In this document: positions 35,126 to 43,389 of the stretch, one piece after another
How the letters are laid out: the number at the start of each line of letters is the position of its first letter
Position numbering within the stretch: the stretch's first letter is position 1
Assembly: GCF_025290835.2 (NCBI RefSeq)
Contig: NZ_JAOCQD020000002.1
Location: 868,001-932,000 of the forward strand
Length of the DNA stretch: 64,000 nt
Direction of reading: 5' to 3'
Source of the DNA: Aquabacterium sp. OR-4
GTDB lineage: Bacteria > Pseudomonadota > Gammaproteobacteria > Burkholderiales > Burkholderiaceae_C
Notes under the pieces: generated by a model
What the model saw: the letters and a program-made list of their open reading frames with translations, nothing else
Databases searched by the model: none
Told to the model about the DNA's origin: nothing
Program-made: the position numbers and the translations under genes

Positions 35126-35938
35126 ATGTCCGACAACGCCCTGCCCCCGGCCGCCGGCGCCGCCCAGCCCGCGGCGGTGGCCGCATCCGCAGCCCCCGCT
35201 CCCGCCGCCCCGCTGGCCGGCAAGCGCGCCCTGGTCACCGGCGCCAGCGGCGCGCTGGGCGAAGCCATTGCCCGCCGCCTGGCGGCCGACGGCGCCCACG
35301 TGCTGCTGCATGCCAACGCCCGCGCCGAGCGCGTGGCCGCACTGGCCGACAGCCTGCGCCAGGCCGGCGGCCAGGCCGAGAGCCTGGTGTTCGACCTCAC
35401 CGATGCGGCCGCCACCGCCGCCGCAGCGGCGCAAATGCTGGCCGGCGGTGCAGTGCAGATCATCGTCAACAACGCCGGCGTGCACGACGACGCGGTGTTT
35501 CCCGGCATGCGCGCGGCGCAATGGCACCAGGTGATCGACGTGTCGCTGCACGGCTTCTTCCACATCACCCAGCCGCTGCTGCTGCCCATGCTGCGCACCC
35601 GCTGGGGGCGCATTGTCAACATCTCGTCGGTGGCGGCGCTGATGGGCAACCGCGGCCAGGTCAATTACGCGGCGGCCAAGGGCGCGCTCAACTCGGCCAC
35701 GCGCGCGCTGTCGCTCGAGGTGGCCAGCCGCGGGGTCACGGTCAATGCCGTGGCGCCGGGCATCATCGCCTCGCCGATGGCCGATGGCGCCTTCGATGCC
35801 GAGCGCATCAAGCAGATGGTGCCGGTGCAGCGCGCCGGCCGCCCCGACGAGGTGGCCGACCTGGTGGGCTTTCTGGCCGGCCCGCAGGCGGCATACATCA
35901 GCGGCCAGGTCATCGCCATCAACGGCGGCATGTGCTGA
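35126..35938 (+). CDS. 3-oxoacyl-ACP reductase (FabG-like)
   Basis: A 270-residue SDR. After a 30-residue Ala/Pro-rich N-terminal extension come TGASGALGE (38-46), NNAG at 115-118, Ser168, Tyr181 and Lys185 (NYAAAKGAL) and the FabG-like C-terminus SGQVIAINGGM. It would reduce the 3-keto group each cycle using NADPH. GGAGAA lies 9 nt before the ATG. Last gene of the coupled run that began at 25917. Confidence 0.88.
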   Translation: MSDNALPPAAGAAQPAAVAASAAPAPAAPLAGKRALVTGASGALGEAIARRLAADGAHVLLHANARAERVAALADSLRQAGGQAESLVFDLTDAAATAAAAAQMLAGGAVQIIVNNAGVHDDAVFPGMRAAQWHQVIDVSLHGFFHITQPLLLPMLRTRWGRIVNISSVAALMGNRGQVNYAAAKGALNSATRALSLEVASRGVTVNAVAPGIIASPMADGAFDAERIKQMVPVQRAGRPDEVADLVGFLAGPQAAYISGQVIAINGGMC

Positions 35939-36097
35939 GCCGGCTGCGCCGTGGCGGCGGCGCAGCGACATGTATCCAGAAATGAACGGCCACTACACTC
36001 GAAGCGGCCGCGGACGGCCCGTGGGCAGACCGCCTGCCCGCCAATGCACCGGCCCGGCCAGGCCCCGCACCATCGCCCTCAGGGAGGTTCCAGCACC

Positions 36098-36655
36098 ATG
36101 ACATCGATCGCACTCACCCGTCTTTGCGCCCCCAGGCTGGCGGCCACGCTGGCCGCGGCCGCGCTGATCAGCGGCTGCGGCAGCCTGCCGCAGATCGGTG
36201 GCGGCAAATCCGACAGCGGCAGCTCGGGCGCCAGCGCCACCGCGCCCGCCGCGGCACCCAGCGCCAAGCCCGGCGCCAGGCCCGGCATGAACGAGCGCGG
36301 CGAGGTCGTCGACTCGAGCAAGGTCGAGTCGGGCAGCGGCCAGAAGGTCAAGGGCATCGGCGACTGGGAGGGCGAGATCACCGGCAAGCCGGCGCCCAAC
36401 AGCCGCTTCACGCAGCTGAAGATCGGCATGTCGATGCGCCAGGTGACCGACCTGGTCGGCAAGCCCACCGACGAAGGCGCCTACATGACCGGCAAGGCCT
36501 GGATCCCGTTCTACTTCGGCAGCGACCGCCACCGCTTCGAGATGGTGTTCAAGGGCCAGGGCCGGCTGATCTTTGCCGGCGGCTCGCTGGGCGACTACAC
36601 CGGCGGCAACCTGATCTGGGTGATCCACAACGCCACCGAGGGCGGCTACCGCTGA
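36098..36655 (+). CDS. BamE/SmpA-like lipoprotein
   Basis: A 185-residue precursor with a lipoprotein signal (ALISGCGSL, Cys about 27), a Ser/Ala/Pro-rich linker and a C-terminal domain with KIGMSMRQVTDLVGKPTDEG, resembling the SmpA/OmlA fold of BamE. GGGAGG precedes the ATG. BamE assists outer-membrane protein assembly, but the fold is used more widely and this one has an atypical linker and C-terminus. It overlaps the PAP2 gene start and may serve the polyene pathway rather than BAM. Confidence 0.65.
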   Translation: MTSIALTRLCAPRLAATLAAAALISGCGSLPQIGGGKSDSGSSGASATAPAAAPSAKPGARPGMNERGEVVDSSKVESGSGQKVKGIGDWEGEITGKPAPNSRFTQLKIGMSMRQVTDLVGKPTDEGAYMTGKAWIPFYFGSDRHRFEMVFKGQGRLIFAGGSLGDYTGGNLIWVIHNATEGGYR

Positions 36656-37350
36656 TGCCCGACGCCGCCGCAACGGCCCCGGTTCCGTGCCTGGCGGCGG
36701 CGCCGCTGCCGCACTGGACGGGCGCCGTGTGGCGGCGCATGCGGCACCTGTTCTGGCTCAAGGCCATTGGCACCACGGCCTGGACCTGGCTGTTCTTCAT
36801 CGGCTACTTCCACCTGCTGCGCCACCCGGCACAGGCGGTGGTGACCATGCCGCTGACGGCGCTGGATCACTGGCTGCCGTTCCAGCCGGGCTGGCTGGGC
36901 GCCTACCTGTCGCTGTGGGTCTATGTGGGCATCGCGCCGGGGCTGCAGGCCTCGCTGCGCGGCCTGCTGGCCTATGGCGTGTGGGCCGGCGCGCTGTGCG
37001 CCAGCGGCCTGCTGGCGTTCTGGCTGTGGCCCAACGCCGTGCCACCCAACGCCGCCGCGGCCACCAGCAGCGCCGCGGGCATGAGCCTGATCCGCGGCAT
37101 CGACGCCGCCGGCAACGCCTGCCCGTCGATGCACGTGGCGATCGCCATGTTCACGGTGTGCTGGATCGAGCGCCTGCTGCGCGACGTGGCCGCCCCGGCC
37201 TGGCTGCGCGGGCTCAACCTGGCCTGGTTTGCGGCCATCGTGTACTCCACGCTGGCCGTCAAGCAGCATGTGCTGCTCGACGTGCTGGCCGGCGGCCTGC
37301 TGGGCGCGGTTTTTGCTGCAGCTTCCTTGCACTGGCGGCCCCGGCGCTGA
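36655..37350 (+). CDS. PAP2-superfamily membrane phosphatase/transferase
   Basis: A 231-residue protein with about six membrane helices. ACPSMHVAIA (His160) and KQHVLLD (His205, Asp209) match PAP2 motifs 2 and 3; motif 1 is not obvious, which is typical of the PAP2_3 (inositolphosphotransferase-like) group. It could dephosphorylate an isoprenoid or phosphatidate, or transfer a head group, during lipid anchoring of the pigment. Start overlaps the lipoprotein stop (TGATG). Confidence 0.75.
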   Translation: MPDAAATAPVPCLAAAPLPHWTGAVWRRMRHLFWLKAIGTTAWTWLFFIGYFHLLRHPAQAVVTMPLTALDHWLPFQPGWLGAYLSLWVYVGIAPGLQASLRGLLAYGVWAGALCASGLLAFWLWPNAVPPNAAAATSSAAGMSLIRGIDAAGNACPSMHVAIAMFTVCWIERLLRDVAAPAWLRGLNLAWFAAIVYSTLAVKQHVLLDVLAGGLLGAVFAAASLHWRPRR

Positions 37351-37375
37351 ACGGCCACGCACCGGGCCGACTGGC

Positions 37376-37381
37376 TATCAT
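37376..37381 (+). promoter_or_regulatory. Putative -10 box before the second ACP-ketosynthase pair
   Basis: TATCAT in the context GCTATCATTGC, close to the sequence proposed for the minus-strand ketosynthase gene (25788-25793). A TTGACA at 37387-37392 is also visible but has no matching -10 at 17 bp. Confidence 0.35.
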
Positions 37382-37444
37382 TGCTGTTGACATGGACACC
37401 GGCCGCAGGAACGACCGGTGCGACGACTCCGAGGGACGATGTAG

Positions 37445-37777
37445 ATGAGCTCGCTGCCGGCCTTGCAGGCCTTGATCGAAAAGAAATACGGACTCGGCCC
37501 GGCCGACATCGACCCGAACATCTCGATGCGCGAGAAGGGGCTGGATTCCCTGGCTCTGGTCGAGTTTCTGTTCGAGATCGAAGACCACTTCGGCATCTCG
37601 ATGCCCGACCCCGACCCGCAGGCCGGCCTGCAGCTCGAAACCCTGGCCCAGCTGTCCGAGGTGGTTGACCGCCTGCTCGCCGACAAGGCCGCCGGCGCGG
37701 CGGCCAGCCCGCCAAGCCAGGCCGCTGCGGCTGGCAGCAAGATCGACAGCGACAGCAGCGTGGCCCCGGCCCCGTGA
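37445..37777 (+). CDS. Acyl carrier protein (second)
   Basis: A 110-residue carrier protein. Ser35 in GLDSLALVEFLFEIEDHF is the phosphopantetheine site. An Ala/Ser-rich tail (about 82-110) follows the folded domain. GAGGGACG lies upstream of the ATG. It overlaps the next ketosynthase by 4 bp, so this ACP-ketosynthase pair is a unit, perhaps for chain initiation or starter loading. Confidence 0.9.
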   Translation: MSSLPALQALIEKKYGLGPADIDPNISMREKGLDSLALVEFLFEIEDHFGISMPDPDPQAGLQLETLAQLSEVVDRLLADKAAGAAASPPSQAAAAGSKIDSDSSVAPAP

Positions 37778-38979
37778 GCGCCGTTGCCGTCACCGGCCTG
37801 GGCCTGATGGTGCCGCACGGGCACCACAACGCTGCGGTGTTCGATGCGCTGATGCAGGGCCGCAGCGCCTTGCAGCCGGTGTTTGCCGAACTGGTCCGCC
37901 CGGCCGCGGCGGCGCTGGTCGACTTTGATCCGCAGCGCTGGTTCAACAAGCTGCAGCTGGCCGGTGTCGACCGGGTCAGCCAGCTGGCGGTGGCCGCGGC
38001 CGACCTGGCCATGGCCGATGCCGGCGCCGCCGGCCAGGTGGCGCCCGAGCGCCTGGGCGTTTATGCCGGCTGCGGCATGGGCGGCGCCGCAGCGCTGGAA
38101 GCGGCCTACCGCGCCGGCGGCAACCGGGTGCCGCCGCTCACCATCCCGGCCTTCATGCCCAATGCGCCGGCGGCCCATGTGGCCATGCGCCAGCAGGCCC
38201 AGGGCGCGGTGCTGACCTACTCGGTGGCCTGCGCCTCGTCGGCCGTGGCCATTGCCGAGGCGGCCCGCGCGGTGCGCGATGGCGAGCTGGACATGGCCAT
38301 TGCCGGCGGCAGCGAATCGCTGATCGTGCCCGGCGTGGTGATGGCCTGGCAGGCCATGCAGACCCTGGCCCCCGCGGCGCCCGAGCAGGCAACCCAGGCG
38401 GTGCGCCCGTTTGCGCTGGACCGCGGCGGCTTTGCACTGGGCGAAGGCGCGGCCTTTCTGGTGATCGAGTCGGCCGAGCATGCGCGCCGGCGGGGTGCCC
38501 GCGTGCACGCCCTGCTGGCCGGCTGGGGCACCAGCTGCGATGCCAGCCACCTGACCAAGCCCGACGCCCACGGCCAGGCCCGTGCCCTGCGCCAGGCGCT
38601 GCAGCGCGCCGGCCTGCAGCCGGCCGATGTGGGCTACTGCAATGCCCACGGCACCGCCACGCGCATCGGTGATGTGGTCGAGCGCGCCGCGCTGGCCGAG
38701 GTGTGGGGGCCAGCGCTGGACGATCTGCGCGTCAGCTCGACCAAGGCGCTGCACGGCCACCTGCTGGGTGCGGCCGGCGCACTGGAAGCGGCCATCACGG
38801 TGATGGCGCTGCAGCAGCAGCGCCTGCCACCCAACGCCCATTGCCGCGAGATCGACCCCGAGTGCGCGTTGTCGCTGGTGCCGGCCGGCGGCCTGGCCAC
38901 CGCGGGCCTGAACGCCGCGATCAGCAGCTCGTTCGCCTTTGGCGGCACGAACTCGGTGCTGCTGTTCACCCGGCACTGA
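37774..38979 (+). CDS. Beta-ketoacyl-ACP synthase (second, FabF-like)
   Basis: A 401-residue ketosynthase with GTG start overlapping the ACP stop. Cys153 (VACASSAV), His292 (NAHGTATRIGD), Lys324 and His329 (KALHGHLLG) form the condensing active site; SSFAFGGTN is at the C-terminus. Two ketosynthases per cluster are normal in aryl polyene systems. The GTATRIGDVVE segment differs from FabF at the gate, which may reflect a non-standard substrate. It ends convergent with the glycosyltransferase gene, 21 bp away. Confidence 0.88.
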   Translation: MSAVAVTGLGLMVPHGHHNAAVFDALMQGRSALQPVFAELVRPAAAALVDFDPQRWFNKLQLAGVDRVSQLAVAAADLAMADAGAAGQVAPERLGVYAGCGMGGAAALEAAYRAGGNRVPPLTIPAFMPNAPAAHVAMRQQAQGAVLTYSVACASSAVAIAEAARAVRDGELDMAIAGGSESLIVPGVVMAWQAMQTLAPAAPEQATQAVRPFALDRGGFALGEGAAFLVIESAEHARRRGARVHALLAGWGTSCDASHLTKPDAHGQARALRQALQRAGLQPADVGYCNAHGTATRIGDVVERAALAEVWGPALDDLRVSSTKALHGHLLGAAGALEAAITVMALQQQRLPPNAHCREIDPECALSLVPAGGLATAGLNAAISSSFAFGGTNSVLLFTRH

Positions 38980-39000
38980 GCCGCCCGGCGCGCCCGGCCT

Positions 39001-39831
39001 TCAGGGCTGGAACGGCGCCCGGCGCAGCAGACGCCGCAGCAGCAGGCCGGGCAGGCGCAGCGCAAACTCGACCATCAGCCGGGTGTGCATCCAGGTCAGC
39101 AGCACGTTGTCGCGGCCATAGCGAAAGTGCGACACACCGCCGTCCTCGGGCCGCGGGTACTTCACCGGTGCATCCAGGTTCAGCGGCTTGATGCCGCGCC
39201 ACACCAGGCGCACCACGGCCTCGGTGTCGAAGTCGAAGCGGCGCATCCAGGGCTGGCGGCGCATCACCGCCTCCAGCGCCGCCGCCGGGTAGACGCGAAA
39301 GCCGAACAGCGAGTCGCCCACGCCGGCGCCCAGGGTCTCGAGTGCGGTCCAGCCGTTGGACACCTTGCGCCCGCGCACCCGCAGCAGCGGCGCACTGGCA
39401 TCGAACACCGGCCGCCCCAGCACCATGGCCTCGGGCCGGCCGACCGACAAGGCCATGAACGGCGGAATCAGCGCGGCCGGGTGCTGGCCGTCGGCGTCCA
39501 TGGTCAGCACATGGCTGAAGCCGGCTGCCAGCGCCTGGCGCACGCCATGCAGCACCGCCGCGCCCTTGCCCTGGTTGTGCGGCAGCACCCACACGCGCAG
39601 CTGCGCGTCCTGGGCGGCCAGGGCCAGCAGCGCCTGCTCGGAGCCATCGGTGCTGCCATCGATCACCACCCACACCGGGGCCCAGCGCTGGCGCGCGGCG
39701 CGCACCGTGTCAAGCAGCAGCCGGCCGGTGTTGTAGCTGGGAATCAGCACCAGGTGGCTGGTGCTGGGCACAGGTTCGGGCACCAGGGCCGACATGGCAG
39801 GCGGCACGGCAACGGACACGGGAGAAGTCAT
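39001..39831 (-). CDS. Family 2 glycosyltransferase
   Basis: A 276-residue GT-A fold enzyme. LVLIPSYNTGRLLLDTV opens the nucleotide-sugar fold, VVIDGSTDGSE and MDADGQHP (the DxD metal site) follow, and FDFDTEAVVRL is the acceptor-side motif. The C-terminus is basic and amphipathic, suggesting membrane association. It resembles polyprenol-phosphate/dolichol-phosphate mannosyltransferase-like proteins and could glycosylate the polyene or its anchor. An alternative start lies at 39795. Last gene of the right-hand minus-strand unit. Confidence 0.82.
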   Translation of the reverse strand: MTSPVSVAVPPAMSALVPEPVPSTSHLVLIPSYNTGRLLLDTVRAARQRWAPVWVVIDGSTDGSEQALLALAAQDAQLRVWVLPHNQGKGAAVLHGVRQALAAGFSHVLTMDADGQHPAALIPPFMALSVGRPEAMVLGRPVFDASAPLLRVRGRKVSNGWTALETLGAGVGDSLFGFRVYPAAALEAVMRRQPWMRRFDFDTEAVVRLVWRGIKPLNLDAPVKYPRPEDGGVSHFRYGRDNVLLTWMHTRLMVEFALRLPGLLLRRLLRRAPFQP

Positions 39832-39861
39832 CGGCGAGGCAGGAGGGGCGTGTCAGGCCCG

Positions 39862-40707
39862 TCAGAAAGTCGGGGGCGCGGGTTCGCCCCCCGGGGGCGG
39901 CATCTGCACGCCGTTGCGGAAATAGGCCTCCAGCTCGCGCAGCTGGGCGGCGGCGTCGGCCTGGGGCATGAAGCGCCGGCCCAGCCGCACGCGAAACACG
40001 ATCGGCAGCGGTGGCAGCCGCCACAGCGGCCAGCCCTTGCCGAGGTAGGGGCTGGCGGTGTCGATGAACACCGTCTGGATCGGCGCGCCCGACAGCTTGG
40101 CGATCAGGGTCACGCCGGGGCGAAAGGCGTTGAGCGGGGCCTCGGTGGTGCGGGTGCCTTCCGGAAACATCACCAGCTGGCCACCGCGCTGCAGGTCGGC
40201 CACGGCCAGGCGGATCATCGTCAAGGGCGCGGCATTGCTCACATAGCGGGCCAGGCGTGCGCCCGAGCCCAGGAACACGTTGTCCAGCAGGCTGGCCTTC
40301 ATGATGCAGGCACTGCGCGGCAGCCGCGCCACCAGCATCAGCGCGTCCAGCATGCTGGGATGGTTGGCCACGATCACCAGCCGCGGCTCGTCGCGCAGCG
40401 CATCCAGCACCTCGGCCTCGAGCCGCAGCATGCCGCAGGCGCGCGCCACGGCCCAGAACAGCCGGTAGCCATGGGCGATGCCGGCGCGGCCGATGCGCTG
40501 GCCCCAGGCCGGCGGCAACCACAGCAGCGGCAACGCCAGCAGGTTCCAGAACAACGAGATCGCACCCAGCAGCAGCAGCAGCAGGTACAGCAGCAGCAGG
40601 GCCGGCAGGCGCAGCAGCAGCCCCGGCTGCCGTTGCGGCGGCATCGGCGGGCTCGCAGCCGGTCGGCCGGGCACCGACACGTCCACCGGCGGTGGCAGGC
40701 GGGTCAC
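39862..40707 (-). CDS. PlsC-like lysophospholipid acyltransferase
   Basis: A 281-residue protein with a Leu-rich membrane helix (about 28-60), the HX4D motif ANHPSMLDALM and FPEGTRTTEA. These define 1-acylglycerol-phosphate acyltransferase-like enzymes. The GTG start is chosen because GGAGG lies 8 nt upstream; the frame further upstream enters the mipA end. An in-frame ATG at 40644 is an alternative. It may acylate the glycosylated lipid carrying the polyene. Confidence 0.8.
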   Translation of the reverse strand: MTRLPPPVDVSVPGRPAASPPMPPQRQPGLLLRLPALLLLYLLLLLLGAISLFWNLLALPLLWLPPAWGQRIGRAGIAHGYRLFWAVARACGMLRLEAEVLDALRDEPRLVIVANHPSMLDALMLVARLPRSACIMKASLLDNVFLGSGARLARYVSNAAPLTMIRLAVADLQRGGQLVMFPEGTRTTEAPLNAFRPGVTLIAKLSGAPIQTVFIDTASPYLGKGWPLWRLPPLPIVFRVRLGRRFMPQADAAAQLRELEAYFRNGVQMPPPGGEPAPPTF

Positions 40708-40765
40708 GCGGCGGCCCTCCGGCGAAGGCGCGGCACGCCGGGCGCGGGGCAGCGGCCGGGCCGTG

Positions 40766-41608
40766 TCATGGTGCGGCCTCCACCTGGCTGGCCGACTGCG
40801 CGAAGACCCAGGACACGGCCACACCGCCCGACCACTGCTGGCGCTGGCGCAGCAGCGGGCTGGCGCCAAAGCTGGCGCCGTCCAGGCTGTCGAACTTGAT
40901 GAAGGCGCCCATCCAGCGCCGGCCATCGCGCCGCGACAGTGCGCTCAAGGCCGTCCAGCCGGCCGCGCCACCGGCGGCCTGGTAGGCCGGGCGGCCGGCA
41001 CGGGCGTACTCGGGCGGCACGCCGTAGAAGTGCTCGGCCAGGCCACGCCCCTGCCACACCGGGCCGCCCTGCAGGCCCAGGTTCCAGCCGCTGGCCAGCC
41101 GGCGGTCGAGGTTGAGGTGCGGCGCCGCCAGCCAGCCCAGCCAGCGCGGCTCGCGCGACACGGTCAGCGCCGCGCGCAGCGGCAGGCGCAGATCGAGCTT
41201 CCAGCCCGGGCCCTGCTGCAGCGTCCAGTTCAGATTGGGGCCGATCTCCACCGTCGGCGCCAGATCGGGCATGCCCTCGCGGGCGCGGTTCTCGCGGCTG
41301 CGGGTGGGCGCGCTGGCGCCCACGCTGAGGTCCAGGCGCAGCGCCTCGCGGGCCAGCAGCTCGGCGCGGGCGCCTTCGCGATCGGCCTTGAACAGCTGGC
41401 CGCGGTAGACCACATACGGCGCCGGCAGCAGCCAGGTGTGCTGCTGGTCGGAGCCGCGGTAATGCGGCAGCTGCAGCACCGCGGCGCCCATGCCCAGCTC
41501 CCACAGCGGCTGGCGGCCCTCGGCCCACGCCGGTGCGGCCAGCCCCGGGCCGGCGCCGCAAGCCACGCAGGCTGCGGCCCGCACCACAAGACGCACAGAC
41601 CGGGTCAT
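40766..41608 (-). CDS. MipA/OmpV family outer-membrane protein
   Basis: A 280-residue precursor with a signal peptide (cleavage after AWA, about residue 30) and a beta-rich body ending in WSGGVAVSWVFAQ. GMGAAVLQLPHYRGSDQQ and LLPAPYVVYRGQLFKADREG match the MipA/OmpV family. It probably forms an outer-membrane barrel that holds or accommodates the exported product. It overlaps the upstream halogenase-like gene by 4 bp (ATGA). Confidence 0.82.
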   Translation of the reverse strand: MTRSVRLVVRAAACVACGAGPGLAAPAWAEGRQPLWELGMGAAVLQLPHYRGSDQQHTWLLPAPYVVYRGQLFKADREGARAELLAREALRLDLSVGASAPTRSRENRAREGMPDLAPTVEIGPNLNWTLQQGPGWKLDLRLPLRAALTVSREPRWLGWLAAPHLNLDRRLASGWNLGLQGGPVWQGRGLAEHFYGVPPEYARAGRPAYQAAGGAAGWTALSALSRRDGRRWMGAFIKFDSLDGASFGASPLLRQRQQWSGGVAVSWVFAQSASQVEAAP

Positions 41609-42966
41609 CGGGTCTCGAGCAGGGTCTCGCCCTTCAGCGGGCCGACGTCGCGGCTGCGCTGGCGCCGGCGCCACCCGACACGCAGGGTGCGCGGCAGCCG
41701 GGCCAGCGACATCAGGCCGTAGATGAGCTTGAGCTTGCGCAGCGCGCCCCAGATCGGCGTGCTGCCGAAGATGTCGCCGGCCAGCAGGCTGAGCAGGGCC
41801 TCCTTGACCCGCATCGGGTTCTGCGGGTACATGAACAGGTGGCGCATCACCGGGTTGGTGATGCGCAGGATGAACCACGAGAACTCGCGCGGCCCGTGGC
41901 GCATCATGCGTTCGTAGCGGGCGCGCTCGGCCGCGGCCTGGGCCGGCCGGTCGAGCTCGGTGGCCACCAGGTCGGCGCCCTCGAAGGCCGCGTACATGGC
42001 CAGGTAGACACCCGACGAGAACACCGGGTCGATGAAGGCGAAGGCATCGCCCAGCATCAGAAAGCGGTCGCCGGTGCAATGCGTGGCGCTGTAGCTGTAG
42101 TTGCCGGTGGCATGCACCCGGTCGTCGATCAGCGTGGCACCCTGCAGCCGCTGCTGCAGCAGCGGGCACAGGGCGATGGTGTCGTCAAAGAACTCGCGCA
42201 GCGGCTTGTCGCGGCGCTTCAGGTAGCCCGGCCAGCACACCGCGCCAATGCTGGTGCTGCCATCGGCGAGCGGAATGAACCAGAACCAGCCGTGCTCGAA
42301 CCAGAAGATGCTGATATTGCCCTCGCGCTGGCCTTGCAGGCGCTGCGCACCGCTGAAGTGGCCGAACAGCGCGGCACTGTTGTGGCGCGGGTTCTTGCGC
42401 TTGATGTCGAACTGGTTGGCCAGAAAGGTGTCGCGCCCCGAGGCATCGACCACGTAGCGCGCATGCAGCTCGCGCGCGCTGCCGTCGTCGCAGCGGGCGC
42501 GCAGCACCACGCCCGCGGGGCAGGCCGGATCGTCAAAGCGGATCTCGTGCACACGGCAACCCTCGATGGCCGTGGCGCCCTGCGCCTGGGCATGCCGGAA
42601 CAGCAGCTCGTCGAGCTGGTCGCGGCGCACCTGCCAGGCGTAGGGCATCGACTTGTCCCAGGCGTCGGCAAAGTCCACATAGCTGCGGTGCGCGTGGTCG
42701 GGCGAGCAGAACTCGACCCCGTACTTGGGCATGCCGATCGCCTCGACCTGCTCGCGCAGGCCCAGCCGGTCGAACAGCGCCACATTGGCCGGCAGCAGCG
42801 ACTCGCCGATGTGAAAGCGCGGATGATGGGCTTTTTCCAGCAGCACCACCCGGCGCCCCTGCTGCGCCAGCAGGCTGGCAATGGTGGCGCCACCCGGGCC
42901 ACCGCCAACAACGGCCACATCACAGACCAGCGGTACGGCAGGGCAGGCTTGTTCGGCGTCGGACAT
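41605..42966 (-). CDS. FAD-dependent halogenase-like oxidoreductase of the polyene cluster (copy B)
   Basis: A 453-residue flavoprotein. The FAD loop is GGGPGG (21-26), RFHIGESLLP at 50-59, KYGVEF at 81-86 (its Lys may be the conserved halogenase lysine), WxWxIP as WFWFIP at 227-232, and GDAFAFIDPVFSSGV near 310. Both overall length and the second FAD motif are closer to phenolic/pyrrole halogenases than copy A. Xanthomonadins are known brominated aryl polyenes, so ring halogenation is a reasonable but untested guess; dehydrogenation is the alternative. First gene of the right-hand minus-strand unit. The 275 bp upstream to the tRNA terminator show no gene. Confidence 0.82.
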   Translation of the reverse strand: MSDAEQACPAVPLVCDVAVVGGGPGGATIASLLAQQGRRVVLLEKAHHPRFHIGESLLPANVALFDRLGLREQVEAIGMPKYGVEFCSPDHAHRSYVDFADAWDKSMPYAWQVRRDQLDELLFRHAQAQGATAIEGCRVHEIRFDDPACPAGVVLRARCDDGSARELHARYVVDASGRDTFLANQFDIKRKNPRHNSAALFGHFSGAQRLQGQREGNISIFWFEHGWFWFIPLADGSTSIGAVCWPGYLKRRDKPLREFFDDTIALCPLLQQRLQGATLIDDRVHATGNYSYSATHCTGDRFLMLGDAFAFIDPVFSSGVYLAMYAAFEGADLVATELDRPAQAAAERARYERMMRHGPREFSWFILRITNPVMRHLFMYPQNPMRVKEALLSLLAGDIFGSTPIWGALRKLKLIYGLMSLARLPRTLRVGWRRRQRSRDVGPLKGETLLETR

Positions 42967-43241
42967 CGGCAACTCGGTGGGGCACGGGGATGGGTTGGCA
43001 CAGCGGCGGCAACGCCGATCCACAGGCCGAAACGCCGACGCGGCAATCCGTGCATCTGCCGTCGGGGCATGCCGCAAGACCAGCGTGCGAAGCCCCGGAT
43101 TTTGGCAGATCACCAACGGTCGATCGGCCACCCACCCCCGCAAGAACGGGCCGGCCATCCGCCCGGGAGCGCATGCAGCGCACCGGCCATGACGGTGCAG
43201 CCGGCCCAGGCGCAACCAGGCGCAACAAGCTGCACGCAAGC

Positions 43242-43279
43242 CAAAGAAAAAGGCCCCGGCGGCAAAACCGTCGGGGCCT
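43242..43279 (-). terminator. Rho-independent terminator of the tRNA-Val unit
   Basis: On the minus strand a 12-bp stem with one mismatch (AGGCCCCGACGG / CCGCCGGGGCCT) and a loop of T residues with C is followed by TTTTTCTTT. It lies just after the second-transcribed tRNA. Confidence 0.8.
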
Positions 43280-43284
43280 GTTCT

Positions 43285-43359
43285 TGGTGGGCGGTGCAGG
43301 GTTCGAACCTGCGACCCCTGCCGTGTGAAGGCAGTGCTCTACCGCTGAGCTAACCGCCC
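43285..43359 (-). tRNA. tRNA-Val (anticodon CAC), distal copy
   Basis: A full cloverleaf of 72 nt plus encoded CCA: acceptor GGGCGGT/ACCGCCC, D-arm GCTC/GAGC, anticodon stem CTGCC/GGCAG with loop TTCACAC (anticodon CAC), T-arm GCAGG-TTCGAAC-CCTGC. It decodes GUG, the most used valine codon in this GC-rich DNA. Confidence 0.95.
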
Positions 43360-43389
43360 GGGTGTCTGGCGGGTCAATGCAACGCAATC

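Noticed and set aside
37387..37392. TTGACA as the -35 box of the second ACP gene
   Set aside because: No acceptable -10 lies 16-18 bp downstream; the TATCAT at 37376 fits the local pattern better.
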